Positions 1-8,700 are shown, counted from the stretch's first letter. The stretch is 13,855 nucleotides of DNA from DYCT01 sp051875715 (GCA_051875715.1 JBJEHD010000046.1:1-13855); one strand, 5' to 3'. Numbers and translations are program-made. Notes: generated from the sequence alone by a model not told the origin.

Positions 1-75
1 ATTACTACACTATTTAATTGTTAATTACGTGTGAAGTAAATCTGTATCATGTCACCCCGCGACGGGCAGGGAGGC

Positions 76-1047
76 TCACTCCACCGTCATGCCTTCCTCC
101 GCCTTGAAACCGCGCAGGAAATCGGCCACGGCCATCCGTTTCTTGCCGGCCAGTTGCAGCGAGGTGAGGTAGACGTAACCGTCGGCGACCGCCACGCGCA
201 AGTAGGTCTTCCCGTCGGTCTGCACCGTCCCCACCGGGCAGGTGTGCGAAACCTCCTCGCGCCGCGTCTGGTAGACCTTGACCACGGACGTGGCGCCGGA
301 CTGGTGCAGTTCGGTCCAGGCGGCGGGATAGGGCGAAAGGCCGCGTACGAAGTCGTACACCCGTTTGGCGGACTGATGCCAATTAATGCGGCACGTGTCC
401 TTGAATATTTTCGGAGCGGGACGCAATTCGGCCGGCTGAGCCATCTGTTCTTGCGGAACGGGGCGTACCGTACCGGCCAGGATGGCATCGACCGTATCGG
501 TCACCAGACGGCCTCCCAACAACATCAGGCGGTCGTGGACGGCCTCGACGTCGTCGGTTTCGGCGATGGGGACGCGCACCTGCTGGATGACCTCGCCGGT
601 ATCGATTTCATGTTTCAGGAAGAAGGTGGTGATGCCCGTCTCGGTGTCGCCGTTGATGACCGCCCAGTTGATGGGGGCCGCCCCGCGGTACTGGGGCAAC
701 AGGGAGGCGTGCAGGTTGAAGGTGCCCAGACGGGGCATGGACCACACCACCTCGGGCAGCATGCGGAAGGCGACCACGATTTGGAGGTCGGCCTGCAAGG
801 CACGCAACTGGTCGAGGAAGGCCTCATCCTTCAGCCGCTCGGGTTGGAGCACAGGCAACCCGTGTTCGACGGCATAGGTCTTCACCGGACTGGGTTGCAA
901 CACGCTTCGGTGCCGCCCCATAGGCTTGTCGGGCATGGTGACCACCGCCACCACATTGTATCCGCCTTCGACCAGGCACTTCAGGCTCTCTACGGCAAAA
1001 TCGGGCGTACCCATATAGACGATGCGCAAGTCTTCTTTCTTCATCAT
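76..1047 (-). CDS. fmt: Methionyl-tRNA formyltransferase
   Basis: Cytoplasmic enzyme that transfers the formyl group of 10-formyl-tetrahydrofolate to methionyl-initiator tRNA. At 323 aa it has the normal family length. The N-terminal formyltransferase domain begins with IVYMGTPDFAV (9-19). The catalytic triad known from the E. coli enzyme can be placed at N111 and H113 (FNLHASLLPQYRGAAPINW) and D149 (HEIDTGE). The C-terminal OB-like domain begins near residue 215 and contains the family-typical RGLSPYPAAWT. Two consecutive ATG codons (1045-1047 and 1042-1044) are possible starts; the first is used. It is the last gene of the minus-strand run, 24 nt after the ClC gene, and probably depends on the upstream promoter. 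No convincing terminator is visible in the 75 nt after its stop. Confidence 0.97.
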   Translation of the reverse strand: MMKKEDLRIVYMGTPDFAVESLKCLVEGGYNVVAVVTMPDKPMGRHRSVLQPSPVKTYAVEHGLPVLQPERLKDEAFLDQLRALQADLQIVVAFRMLPEVVWSMPRLGTFNLHASLLPQYRGAAPINWAVINGDTETGITTFFLKHEIDTGEVIQQVRVPIAETDDVEAVHDRLMLLGGRLVTDTVDAILAGTVRPVPQEQMAQPAELRPAPKIFKDTCRINWHQSAKRVYDFVRGLSPYPAAWTELHQSGATSVVKVYQTRREEVSHTCPVGTVQTDGKTYLRVAVADGYVYLTSLQLAGKKRMAVADFLRGFKAEEGMTVE

Positions 1048-1071
1048 ACGGTTCTTTCGGTTTAGGGGTTG

Positions 1072-2874
1072 TTACTCTTCGGAGAAGTGCACCAGCACCT
1101 CCCGGTAGGAATTGAATATCTTCGATTTGGAGACGAACCCGAGGTACTTCCCGTTTTCGTCCACCACGGGAAGGTTCCACGCCTCGGTGTCGTCGAACTT
1201 CTTCATGACCACCTCCATCGGGTCGCCGGCCATCAGACGGGCGGGAGGCGAGGTCATGAGTTTGTCCACCGTGAAGCGGTGGTAGAGTTCCTGCCGGAAC
1301 ATGATGTTTCGGATGTCGTCGAGCAGCACCACGCCCACCATCGCCCCGCTGGCATCCACCACCGGGAAGAGGTTTCGCTTGGCCTTGGCGATGACCCGCA
1401 CCAGTTCGCCCAAGTCCATGTCCGGACGGACGGTCTCGAAATCGGTTTCTATCACGTTCTCCACCTTCATCAGCGTCAGCACGGCCTTGTCCTTGTGGTG
1501 GGTGAGCAACTGGCCCTTCTTGGCCAGACGCATGGAGTAGATGCTGTGTGGTTCGAAGGCGATGATGGTGAGGTAGGAACTAACGGAGACAATCATCAGC
1601 GGCAGGAAAAGGTCGTAGCCGCCGGTCAGTTCGGCTATCAGGAAGATGCCGGTCAGGGGCGCGTGCATCACGCCCGACATCAGTCCGGCCATGCCCATGA
1701 GGGCGAAATTCTTCTCGGGCAGGTCGGGGGCGAAGCCAAGCCCATTGGTGAAATGCGAAAAGATGAAGCCGGCGATGCAGCCCAGGAAGAGGCTCGGTGC
1801 GAAGATACCGCCACAGCCTCCACCACCATTGGTGGCGCTGGAGGCGAATACCTTGAAGAGGATGATGAGGCCCAGGTAGACCAGCAAGAGGCTACCGTGT
1901 CCGTAGAAGAAAGAGTTGTTGAGCACCGTGTCCCAGTCGGCCGATCCCGATCCGTTGAGCAGCAGTTCGATGGTGTCGTAGCCTTCACCATAGAGCGGAG
2001 GGAACAGGAAAATCAGGATGCTCAGCATCACGCCTCCGATGGCCAGCTTGACGTAGGGGTTTTCGTACTTGCGAAACACGTTCTCGACCGCGTTCATGGC
2101 CCGGGTGAAGTAGAGCGACACCAACCCGCAGAAGATACCGAGCAGGATGACGTAGGGGATGCGCTCCATCACGAAGGCCTGGTCCTGGTGGAAGCGGAAC
2201 ATGGCCTCGGTGCCGGTGAAGATGTAGGACATGGTGGCGGCCGTAACACTGCTGATCAGCAACGGAAGCAGCGAGGCCATGGTCAGGTCGAGCATCAGCA
2301 CCTCGAGCGTGAACACCAGTCCGGCTATCGGGGCCTTGAAAATGCCGGCCACCGCGCCTGCCGCACCACAACCCACCAGCAGCATCAGCGTGCGGTGCTC
2401 CATCTTGAACATCGAGCCCAGGTTCGACCCGATGGCCGAACCGGTCAGCACAATCGGGGCCTCGGCTCCGACCGATCCACCAAAGCCGATGGTGATGCCC
2501 GAGGCGATGACCGACGACCAGGTGTTATGCCGCTTGATGCGCCCTTGCCGGCGTGAGATGGCGTAGAGAATCTTCGTGACCCCATGGCCGATGTCGTCCT
2601 TCACCACGTTGCGGATGAACAGCCCCGTCAGGAAGATACCGATGACAGGATAGACCAGGTAGAGGTAGTTGGCCCCGGTGGTATCGAAATTGTTGGTCAG
2701 GAAGTCCTGGATGAGGTGGATGAGGAACTTCAGAATCATGGCGGCCAGCGCCGTGAAAATGCCCACGAAGAAACTCAGCACCAGGATGAAATGTTTCTCG
2801 CTGATGTTTTTTTCGCGCCATAAGACGAGGCGCTGCATCGGAGTGAGTGGTTTGTTTGACTGAATGGTTTCCAT
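1072..2874 (-). CDS. ClC-family chloride channel/transporter with two C-terminal CBS domains
   Basis: Inner-membrane ClC protein of 600 aa: about 440 residues of helical membrane domain followed by a CBS pair (about 468-525 and 535-592), which in this family senses nucleotides. The anion-path signatures are GAEAP (136-140), where E138 matches the gating glutamate (E148 of E. coli ClC-ec1), and GGIFAP (355-360). The usual GSGIP segment is replaced by IGHGV (95-99). In GLVFTLEVLM (185-194), V192 aligns with the internal proton glutamate E203 of ClC-ec1. This resembles ClC channels, so Cl-/H+ exchange should not be assumed. It lies 34 nt after the sugar transferase gene. That gap holds TACCTTTA (2894-2901, minus strand), one base from a -7 box, so a weak internal promoter is possible. 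Confidence 0.95.
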   Translation of the reverse strand: METIQSNKPLTPMQRLVLWREKNISEKHFILVLSFFVGIFTALAAMILKFLIHLIQDFLTNNFDTTGANYLYLVYPVIGIFLTGLFIRNVVKDDIGHGVTKILYAISRRQGRIKRHNTWSSVIASGITIGFGGSVGAEAPIVLTGSAIGSNLGSMFKMEHRTLMLLVGCGAAGAVAGIFKAPIAGLVFTLEVLMLDLTMASLLPLLISSVTAATMSYIFTGTEAMFRFHQDQAFVMERIPYVILLGIFCGLVSLYFTRAMNAVENVFRKYENPYVKLAIGGVMLSILIFLFPPLYGEGYDTIELLLNGSGSADWDTVLNNSFFYGHGSLLLVYLGLIILFKVFASSATNGGGGCGGIFAPSLFLGCIAGFIFSHFTNGLGFAPDLPEKNFALMGMAGLMSGVMHAPLTGIFLIAELTGGYDLFLPLMIVSVSSYLTIIAFEPHSIYSMRLAKKGQLLTHHKDKAVLTLMKVENVIETDFETVRPDMDLGELVRVIAKAKRNLFPVVDASGAMVGVVLLDDIRNIMFRQELYHRFTVDKLMTSPPARLMAGDPMEVVMKKFDDTEAWNLPVVDENGKYLGFVSKSKIFNSYREVLVHFSEE

Positions 2875-2908
2875 AAGGTTCGTTTCGTATTTGTAAAGGT
2901 ATCCGGCC

Positions 2909-4327
2909 CTACATGCCTTCGCCCGTGACGACGGTCTTGAGCGTGTAGAACAGAATCTTCAGGTCGGTCGCTATCGAGCGGCTCTCCAGGTAGACAATAT
3001 CGTATTTCAGCCGATCGAGCATCTTCTCCAGGGTGTTGGCGTAGCCGTTTCGCACCGTGGCCCACGAGGTCAGACCGGGTTTCACGTTGTATATCAAGCA
3101 ATAGTAGGGAGCACGTTTGATGATTTGGTCCACGTAGAACCGACGTTCGGGACGAGGCCCCACCCACGACATCTCGCCCCGCAGGATGTTGACGAACTGG
3201 GGCAGTTCGTCGAGGCGGTATTTGCGCATGACGCGTCCGAAGGCCGTGATGCGGCTGTCGTTCTCCGACGAGAGCAGGGGTTTGCCGTCGGCCTCGGCAT
3301 CGAGACGCATGGTGCGGAACTTCAGGATGTAGAACGGACGGCCCCGATAGCCGATGCGCTCCTGACGGTAGAACACCGGTCCGGGCGAGTCGCGCCGGAT
3401 GCGCCAGGCCAGGTAGGCGAACAAGGGAGCGAGCAACACCAACGCCATGAACGAGGCCACGTAGTCGAGCGTCTGCTTCACGTTCTTCTGTCCCTCGCTC
3501 ATGTTGTCGCGCGTGATTTCCAGCATGGGCGACGTATAGACCGAAGTCATCTTCACCGCACGGCTCAGCACGCTGTATTTTCCGGCCATGACCTTGATGG
3601 GGATGTTGTACTGATACAGGCCCTCAAGCTGACGGAACAACTGCTTTTCCTCGTGCGAGTCGGGGGCGACCACCAGTTCGCGTATCTTTTGGCTGCGGAT
3701 GATGTCGGGCAGTTCGTCGAGCGTGCCCAGCACCTGATTGTCGGGCACGACACGCGGTTCGCAGCCCGTATCGACAAAGCCCACCACCCGGTTTCCGATG
3801 CCCACGGGCAACGAATCCAGTTCGTGGGCAAAATCGGCCGCCCGGCGGCCGGCCCCCACCACCAGCGTGTCCCAGCCAAAGCGACGGCTATGAATCAGAT
3901 TCATCAAGCGCTGTGTGCGGGCGAACCGGAACAGATAAGTGAGCGAGAACTGCAGGGCAAACGAGAGCAGCAGCAGGCGGTAGAAGGTCTGGTAGTGGAT
4001 GGTCTCGTCGTTGAGGATGGCCAGAAAGAACACGAACAACGTACCGACCACCGACGAAACAAGCGTCTGGGTGAACTCCTCCAGGCGGTCGCGGCGCAAC
4101 GGGCGGTTGTAGTAGCCCGAATAGTAGTAGACGGCCATCCAGAACAAAGGGATGACCACCTGCAACTGCAGTTCCCAGCCCGAGCCCAAGAACTGCCACA
4201 TGGTGCGCGGATAGGCCAACGACAACTTCGTATAGCGGTAGGCATTGAGCAGGAACCAGGCCAGATTGCCCATCACAAAGTCGCCGGCCACGTACTGCCA
4301 CCTCAATGTTCGTTCGCTGATACGCAT
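2909..4327 (-). CDS. Polyprenyl-phosphate sugar-1-phosphate transferase (WcaJ-like)
   Basis: Integral membrane enzyme of 472 aa predicted to move a sugar-1-phosphate from a nucleotide sugar to undecaprenyl phosphate, the first step of surface polysaccharide or glycan synthesis. Four hydrophobic segments (about 14-30, 56-72, 90-106, 116-135) precede a Rossmann-like CoA_binding_3 domain starting at VVGAGRRAADF (156-166). A further membrane helix (288-306) leads into the bacterial sugar transferase domain: KFRTM (336-340), the catalytic D373-E374 pair in YRLDELPQF, WVGPRPE (388-394) and VKPGLTSWA (415-423). The start is supported by AGGAAG about 7 nt upstream. It begins 28 nt after the tsaC-like gene. 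No glycosyltransferases, flippase or polymerase lie nearby, so the sugar and the final polymer cannot be read from context. Confidence 0.93.
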   Translation of the reverse strand: MRISERTLRWQYVAGDFVMGNLAWFLLNAYRYTKLSLAYPRTMWQFLGSGWELQLQVVIPLFWMAVYYYSGYYNRPLRRDRLEEFTQTLVSSVVGTLFVFFLAILNDETIHYQTFYRLLLLSFALQFSLTYLFRFARTQRLMNLIHSRRFGWDTLVVGAGRRAADFAHELDSLPVGIGNRVVGFVDTGCEPRVVPDNQVLGTLDELPDIIRSQKIRELVVAPDSHEEKQLFRQLEGLYQYNIPIKVMAGKYSVLSRAVKMTSVYTSPMLEITRDNMSEGQKNVKQTLDYVASFMALVLLAPLFAYLAWRIRRDSPGPVFYRQERIGYRGRPFYILKFRTMRLDAEADGKPLLSSENDSRITAFGRVMRKYRLDELPQFVNILRGEMSWVGPRPERRFYVDQIIKRAPYYCLIYNVKPGLTSWATVRNGYANTLEKMLDRLKYDIVYLESRSIATDLKILFYTLKTVVTGEGM

Positions 4328-4355
4328 CGTTTTCTTCCTTTCTTTTTTCTGATGG

Positions 4356-4964
4356 TCAGGGACGTATCACCTTCACCAGGCCGCCCCGTCCCAATTTGAT
4401 GATGCTCGACGGCTTGGGCCGTTCGGTCTCGTCCCGGCGGAAGTCGACCACATAGTCCACGCCCGCCTTGATTTCGTCGCTTATCTCGCTGAAGACGGCC
4501 GGTGCAGGCTGTCCGCTGATGTTGGCCGACGTGGACACGATGGCCTTGCGGAAGCGGAAGCACAACTGCTGCGAGAAGCGTTCGTGCGTGATGCGGATGC
4601 CCACGCTTCCATCCTCGGCCAGCAGGTTCGGCGCCAGGTTTCGTGCGCCGTCGAAGATGACGGTCAAGGGTTTGTCGGCCGCATCGAGGAGGTCCCATGC
4701 CACAGAAGGCACGTCGGTGACATAGAAATCCACCTTGGCCTGCGAGTCGACCAACACCAGCATGGCCTTGCTGTCGGCCCGCCGCTTCAGTTCGTACACA
4801 CGCCGTACGGCCTCTTCGTTGGTGGCGTCGCACCCGATGCCCCACACGGTGTCGGTGGGATAGAGGATGATGCCCCCCTCGCCCATCACCTGACAGGCGC
4901 GACGGATTTCGTCGTTCATCGTCGGGCGTGCCCCTTTCGGTTCCTTGGATGCCGGTGTATTCAT
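4356..4964 (-). CDS. L-threonylcarbamoyladenylate synthase (Sua5/YciO/YrdC family)
   Basis: Predicted to make threonylcarbamoyl-AMP from threonine, bicarbonate and ATP for the t6A modification at position 37 of ANN-decoding tRNAs. It is a single-domain protein of 202 aa (TsaC-like, without the extra Sua5 C-terminal domain). Motifs are GGIILYPTDTVWGIGCD (30-46), the basic KRRADSKAM stretch (60-68), KPLTVIF (98-104), GSVGIRIT (119-126) and STSANISG (144-151). The frame stays open upstream to 5135, but that extension lies inside prfC and is low-complexity Ser/Arg/Trp. The ATG at 4964 follows GGGAGG by 5 nt, a better ribosome site than most here, and leaves a 13-nt gap to the prfC stop. An internal ATG at 4919 is a less likely start. 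YciO-type paralogues of unknown role are the main alternative. Confidence 0.93.
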   Translation of the reverse strand: MNTPASKEPKGARPTMNDEIRRACQVMGEGGIILYPTDTVWGIGCDATNEEAVRRVYELKRRADSKAMLVLVDSQAKVDFYVTDVPSVAWDLLDAADKPLTVIFDGARNLAPNLLAEDGSVGIRITHERFSQQLCFRFRKAIVSTSANISGQPAPAVFSEISDEIKAGVDYVVDFRRDETERPKPSSIIKLGRGGLVKVIRP

Positions 4965-4977
4965 AAATGCCTCCCGC

Positions 4978-6546
4978 TTAAAATTCGCTGGTAAAGTGGA
5001 ACTTGATGTGCTTGAAGTCTGCCTGCGCCATCTGCAGCACGTAGCCCGAGTCGGCCAGGAAGACATCGCGTCCCTCGCGGTCCTTGGCCATGAACTGGTA
5101 TTTCCGTTTCTTGAACTGCTCCAACTCGTCGGCATCGTCGCTCTCTATCCAGCAGGCCTTATAGAGGTGGATGGGCTCCCAGCGGCACTGGGCATTGTAC
5201 TCGTTGAGCAGACGGTACTGGATGACCTCGAACTGCAACTGCCCCACGGTGCCGATGATTTTCCGCCCGTTGAACTGGCTGACGAACAACTGGGCCACAC
5301 CCTCGTCCATCAACTGGTCGATGCCTTTGTTCAGTTGCTTGGTCTTCATCGGGTCGGCGTTTTCGATGTACTTGAACATCTCGGGCGAGAAACTGGGCAA
5401 TCCCTTGAAGTGCAGTTCTTCACCCTCGGTCAGCGTGTCGCCAATCTTGAAGTTGCCTGTGTCCGGCAGTCCGATGATGTCGCCCGGATAAGCCTCGTCG
5501 ATGGTGCTTTTCTTCTGCGCCATGAACTGCGTGGGCGACGAGAACCGCATCACCTTGCCGTGACGCACGTGCTTGTAGGGAGCGTTGCGCACGAACTTGC
5601 CCGAGCAGACCTTGCAAAAGGCCACACACGAGCGGTGGTTGGGGTCGATGTTGGCTGTTATTTTGAAAATGAATCCGGTGAATTTCTCCTCCTCGGGACG
5701 CACCAGTCGCTCTTCCGCCTGTACAGGACGCGGACTGGGAGCTATCTTGACGAAGCAGTTGAGCAGTTCCTGCACGCCGAAGTTGTTCAGGGCCGAGCCG
5801 AAGAACACGGGTGCCAGGTCGCCGGCCAGATACTGGTCGACGGCAAAAGCCGGATAGACGCCGTCCACCAGTTCGAGGTCGGTGCGCAGCTTGTCTGCCT
5901 CGGCCGCCCCGATGCGTTCGTCCAGTTCGGCGGCGTGGATGTCCACCTCCACCTTCTCCGTCACCACCTGCTTGCTGGGGGTGTAGAGGTCGAGTTTCTG
6001 TTCGTAGATGTTGTATACACCCTTGAAGCGCGCCCCCTGCCCTATCGGCCAGCTGAGCGGACGCACGGCTATCTGCAATTCGGCCTCCAGTTCGTCCAGC
6101 AGGTCGAAGGCGTCGCGTCCCTCGCGGTCCATCTTGTTGACGAAGATGATGACAGGCGTTTTGCGCATACGGCACACCTCCATCAGGCGGCGCGTCTGCG
6201 TCTCCACACCCTTGGCACTGTCCACCACGATGATGACACTGTCCACGGCCGTCAGCGTGCGGAAGGTGTCTTCGGCAAAGTCCTGGTGGCCGGGCGTGTC
6301 GAGGATGTTCACCTTGTAGCCCTCGTAGTCGAACTCCATGACCGAGGTGGTCACCGAGATACCACGCTGCTTCTCAATCTCCATCCAGTCCGAGGTGGCC
6401 GTTTTCTTTATCTTGTTCGATTTGACCGCACCCGCCACTTGTATCTGTCCGCCAAACAACAGCAGTTTCTCAGTCAGAGTAGTCTTTCCCGCATCGGGGT
6501 GCGAAATGATTGCAAATGTTCTTCTTCTTTCTATTTCGTTATTCAT
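4978..6546 (-). CDS. prfC: Peptide chain release factor 3 (RF3)
   Basis: GTPase that removes RF1 and RF2 from the ribosome after peptide release. At 522 aa it has family length. The G domain shows the P-loop SHPDAGKTT (15-23), the switch region RGISVTTSV (61-69), DTPGHQDF (83-90) and NKMDREG (137-143). The later part fits RF3 domains II and III. The HPDAGKT form of the P-loop and the pattern around residues 40-70 separate RF3 from EF-G and other translational GTPases. It starts 18 nt after the rfbD stop and ends 13 nt before the tsaC-like start, consistent with one transcript serving two translation-related genes in a row. No defect is visible. Confidence 0.97.
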   Translation of the reverse strand: MNNEIERRRTFAIISHPDAGKTTLTEKLLLFGGQIQVAGAVKSNKIKKTATSDWMEIEKQRGISVTTSVMEFDYEGYKVNILDTPGHQDFAEDTFRTLTAVDSVIIVVDSAKGVETQTRRLMEVCRMRKTPVIIFVNKMDREGRDAFDLLDELEAELQIAVRPLSWPIGQGARFKGVYNIYEQKLDLYTPSKQVVTEKVEVDIHAAELDERIGAAEADKLRTDLELVDGVYPAFAVDQYLAGDLAPVFFGSALNNFGVQELLNCFVKIAPSPRPVQAEERLVRPEEEKFTGFIFKITANIDPNHRSCVAFCKVCSGKFVRNAPYKHVRHGKVMRFSSPTQFMAQKKSTIDEAYPGDIIGLPDTGNFKIGDTLTEGEELHFKGLPSFSPEMFKYIENADPMKTKQLNKGIDQLMDEGVAQLFVSQFNGRKIIGTVGQLQFEVIQYRLLNEYNAQCRWEPIHLYKACWIESDDADELEQFKKRKYQFMAKDREGRDVFLADSGYVLQMAQADFKHIKFHFTSEF

Positions 6547-6564
6547 CGGTGTAAAGGTTTCGGT

Positions 6565-7452
6565 TCAACGGGTTTCCTGCCCCTCTTCGGCAGCCAGCAG
6601 CCGGATGCATTCGGCCAGACTTTCCTCCCAATGGGGGATGGTCAACCCATAAGTTTGTTTGATTTTGGTCTTGTCCAGCACGGAATAGGCCGGACGGGGG
6701 GCCTTGGCCGGATATTCGTGCGTGTGAAGCGGACTGACGCGGCACGTGCTGATGCCCGCCATCCGATGGGCGGCTACGGCAAAATCGTACCACGAGCAGA
6801 CGCCTTCGTTGCTAAAGTGGTACACCCCGGGCACAACGCCCTGCTCGATGGCGGCCAGGATGGCACGTGCCAGGTCGCGTGCATAGGTGGGCGTCCCAAT
6901 CTGGTCGAACACCACGCCCAGCGACGTACGTTCGCCCCCCAGACGCAACATGGTCTTCACGAAATTGCCGCCGAAGGTGGAGTAGAGCCACGCCGTGCGG
7001 ACAATCATCGTACGGGGACAAGTTTCCAACGCTGCCCGTTCGCCCGCCAGCTTGGTGCGTCCGTACACCGAGTTAGGGCAAGGTTCGTCCGTCTCGACGT
7101 AGGGCACATGGGCCGTGCCGTCGAACACATAGTCAGTTGACACCTGAATCAGTTCCGCCCCGCAGGCATTGGCGGCTTCGGCCAGGTAGCCCGGCGCCAG
7201 ATGGTTGATGAGGTCGGCCCGCTGGGCATCATCCTCGGCCTTGTCAACGGCCGTATAGGCCGCACAGTTCACAATGGTGTCCACCTTCCGTCCACAGACG
7301 TAGGCCATCACGGCCTCCCTGTCGCAGATGTCCAGGTCACACACATCGGTAAAGGTCCACACGTATGAAGGATAATCCTCGGCCAGACGGCGCATCTCGT
7401 TGCCCAACTGGCCATTTGCGCCCGTCACAAGGATGTGCTTTGTCTCGTTCAT
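6565..7452 (-). CDS. rfbD: dTDP-4-dehydrorhamnose reductase
   Basis: NADPH-dependent short-chain reductase that makes dTDP-L-rhamnose, the last step of the RmlABCD pathway, for surface polysaccharides. The 295-aa protein has the nucleotide-binding GANGQLG (11-17), STDYVFDG (105-112) and catalytic Y130-x3-K134 in SVYGRTKLAGE. The substrate-domain segment GTPTYARDLA (187-196) is typical of RmlD. I chose the ATG at 7452 because it overlaps the stop of the preceding gene as ATGA, a sign of translational coupling; an ATG at 7461 would add three residues. The rmlA, rmlB and rmlC genes are not in the window, so the rest of the pathway must be encoded elsewhere. Confidence 0.95.
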   Translation of the reverse strand: MNETKHILVTGANGQLGNEMRRLAEDYPSYVWTFTDVCDLDICDREAVMAYVCGRKVDTIVNCAAYTAVDKAEDDAQRADLINHLAPGYLAEAANACGAELIQVSTDYVFDGTAHVPYVETDEPCPNSVYGRTKLAGERAALETCPRTMIVRTAWLYSTFGGNFVKTMLRLGGERTSLGVVFDQIGTPTYARDLARAILAAIEQGVVPGVYHFSNEGVCSWYDFAVAAHRMAGISTCRVSPLHTHEYPAKAPRPAYSVLDKTKIKQTYGLTIPHWEESLAECIRLLAAEEGQETR

Positions 7453-8000
7453 TCGTCCCATTTCAGTTCGTTATTCTTATCTTTTTCGTAATAATTGGCC
7501 AGCATCGACACAAACGCACTGATTTCCTTCGCCGCCTTCTGCGTGTCCTCGCTGACAGGTTTCTGCTGCAAGCGCAGCAACAACAAGCCGTAGAGTGCCT
7601 CCAGACAGGTTTCCACCTCGGGAATGTCCTTCTTGGGCGAGCGATGGCGCAAGTCCACGATATAGGGCAACGCCCGGTAGTAGGCCGCATGGTAGAAGGG
7701 ATAGTCCGTACGGGCCAGCAGCCGGTTGTGCAGGTCGGTCAGGGTGATGATTACGTTACGGTTGATCTGCAGATGTCCGCTCTCGGTCACACCTTCGTCG
7801 CGCATCATGCCGATGAGGTCGGCATACCACTGCACGAGGGTCTTTCGTTTGACTTCGTCCAAGCCGTCGTAGCGGGCCACCACCTGTGCTTCGATGCGTT
7901 CAAGGTCGCACCCGTTGGCACGGATGAGGTCTTCCACCTGCCACATATATATAAGGTATTCTGCAATGTTGGTTTGCCGGAGTTGTTGTGCGATAAACAT
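7449..8000 (-). CDS. DUF4924 family protein
   Basis: Predicted soluble protein of 183 aa matching my recollection of the Bacteroidota family DUF4924; no biochemical function is known to me. The sequence is mainly helical, starts MFIAQQLRQTNIAEYLIYMWQVED, and has no signal peptide, membrane helix or obvious catalytic motif. The central QINRNVIITLTDLHNRLL segment (about 79-96) and the acidic N-terminal third look conserved in type. The gene begins 6 nt after the LysE-like stop, and its own stop overlaps the rfbD start by 4 nt, so its expression is tied to both neighbours. The adjacent rfbD suggests, but does not show, a link to envelope metabolism. Confidence 0.85.
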   Translation of the reverse strand: MFIAQQLRQTNIAEYLIYMWQVEDLIRANGCDLERIEAQVVARYDGLDEVKRKTLVQWYADLIGMMRDEGVTESGHLQINRNVIITLTDLHNRLLARTDYPFYHAAYYRALPYIVDLRHRSPKKDIPEVETCLEALYGLLLLRLQQKPVSEDTQKAAKEISAFVSMLANYYEKDKNNELKWDE

Positions 8001-8006
8001 AGTGCG

Positions 8007-8666
8007 TCAGTAGATTGAGTTCCCTGTCAGTGTCAGCACGAGGCCGGCCACCGATATTACCATCACCACCACCCCAATGATTCGGTTGATGACCCAGATG
8101 CCACGCACGTTGAAACGGCCGCGCACCTTGTTGACGGCATACGTGATGCCAAACCACCAGGCGAAGGCGCCCAGGGCAATGGCCATGTAGCCCACGGCCT
8201 GCTCGTAGAACGGAATCTCGGGCAACACAAAGGCAAAGCGGGCAAAGAGGCCGATGAACAGGAATATGATAAGGGGGTTGGACAGGGTCACGAAAAAGGC
8301 TGTGATGAAGTTATGCAGGTAGGTGCCTTTGTTCTGCGAAACGGGGCGGAGCGACTGCACGGGGTTGCTGCGAAACGTGTATACGCCGAACCCCATCAGC
8401 ACGATGCTGCCCACCAATTGCAGGAAATGCTGGTTGGCAGAGAGGAAGTCGAAGATGAAACTCATGCCGTAGCCCGTCAGCAGAGCATAGGCAATGTCGC
8501 TCACCGAAGCACCCATCCCCGTGACGAAACCGTACCAGCGGCCTTTGTTCAGCGTGCGCTGGATGCACAACACCCCAACAGGCCCCAACGGCGCAGAAAC
8601 AACCACCCCGATGATGAAGCCTTTGACCAACAAATCCAGTATCGTCACTTCTTCAATGATGTTCAT
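8007..8666 (-). CDS. LysE/RhtB-family transporter
   Basis: Predicted inner-membrane exporter of the LysE superfamily, 219 aa, usually exporting amino acids or small metabolites; the substrate cannot be read from sequence. It has about six hydrophobic segments (roughly 12-32, 45-68, 81-98, 118-142, 156-177, 191-214). The family signature is near the N-terminus: SAPLGPVGVLCIQRTLNKG (24-42), then GMGASVSDIAYA (50-61). The frame is open up to an ATG at 8744, but those 26 residues are Lys/Cys-rich and would lie upstream of the -7 box at 8701-8708. The ATG at 8666 (MNIIEEVTIL) is therefore preferred. It is the first gene of the minus-strand operon. Confidence 0.9.
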   Translation of the reverse strand: MNIIEEVTILDLLVKGFIIGVVVSAPLGPVGVLCIQRTLNKGRWYGFVTGMGASVSDIAYALLTGYGMSFIFDFLSANQHFLQLVGSIVLMGFGVYTFRSNPVQSLRPVSQNKGTYLHNFITAFFVTLSNPLIIFLFIGLFARFAFVLPEIPFYEQAVGYMAIALGAFAWWFGITYAVNKVRGRFNVRGIWVINRIIGVVVMVISVAGLVLTLTGNSIY

Positions 8667-8700
8667 ACTGCAAAGATGACATTTTTTTATGAATCGAGCA

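Noticed and set aside
1069..2556. 495-codon plus-strand open frame
   Set aside because: Antisense to the ClC gene, with low-complexity His/Gln/Glu-rich composition and no recognisable domain.
3125..4399. 424-codon plus-strand open frame
   Set aside because: Antisense to the sugar transferase gene, with the same compositional bias and no domain.
4945..7140. 731-codon plus-strand open frame
   Set aside because: It runs antisense to prfC, rfbD and part of the tsaC-like gene, is rich in His/Val/Gln/Gly, and matches no family. It is a by-product of GC-rich codon use.
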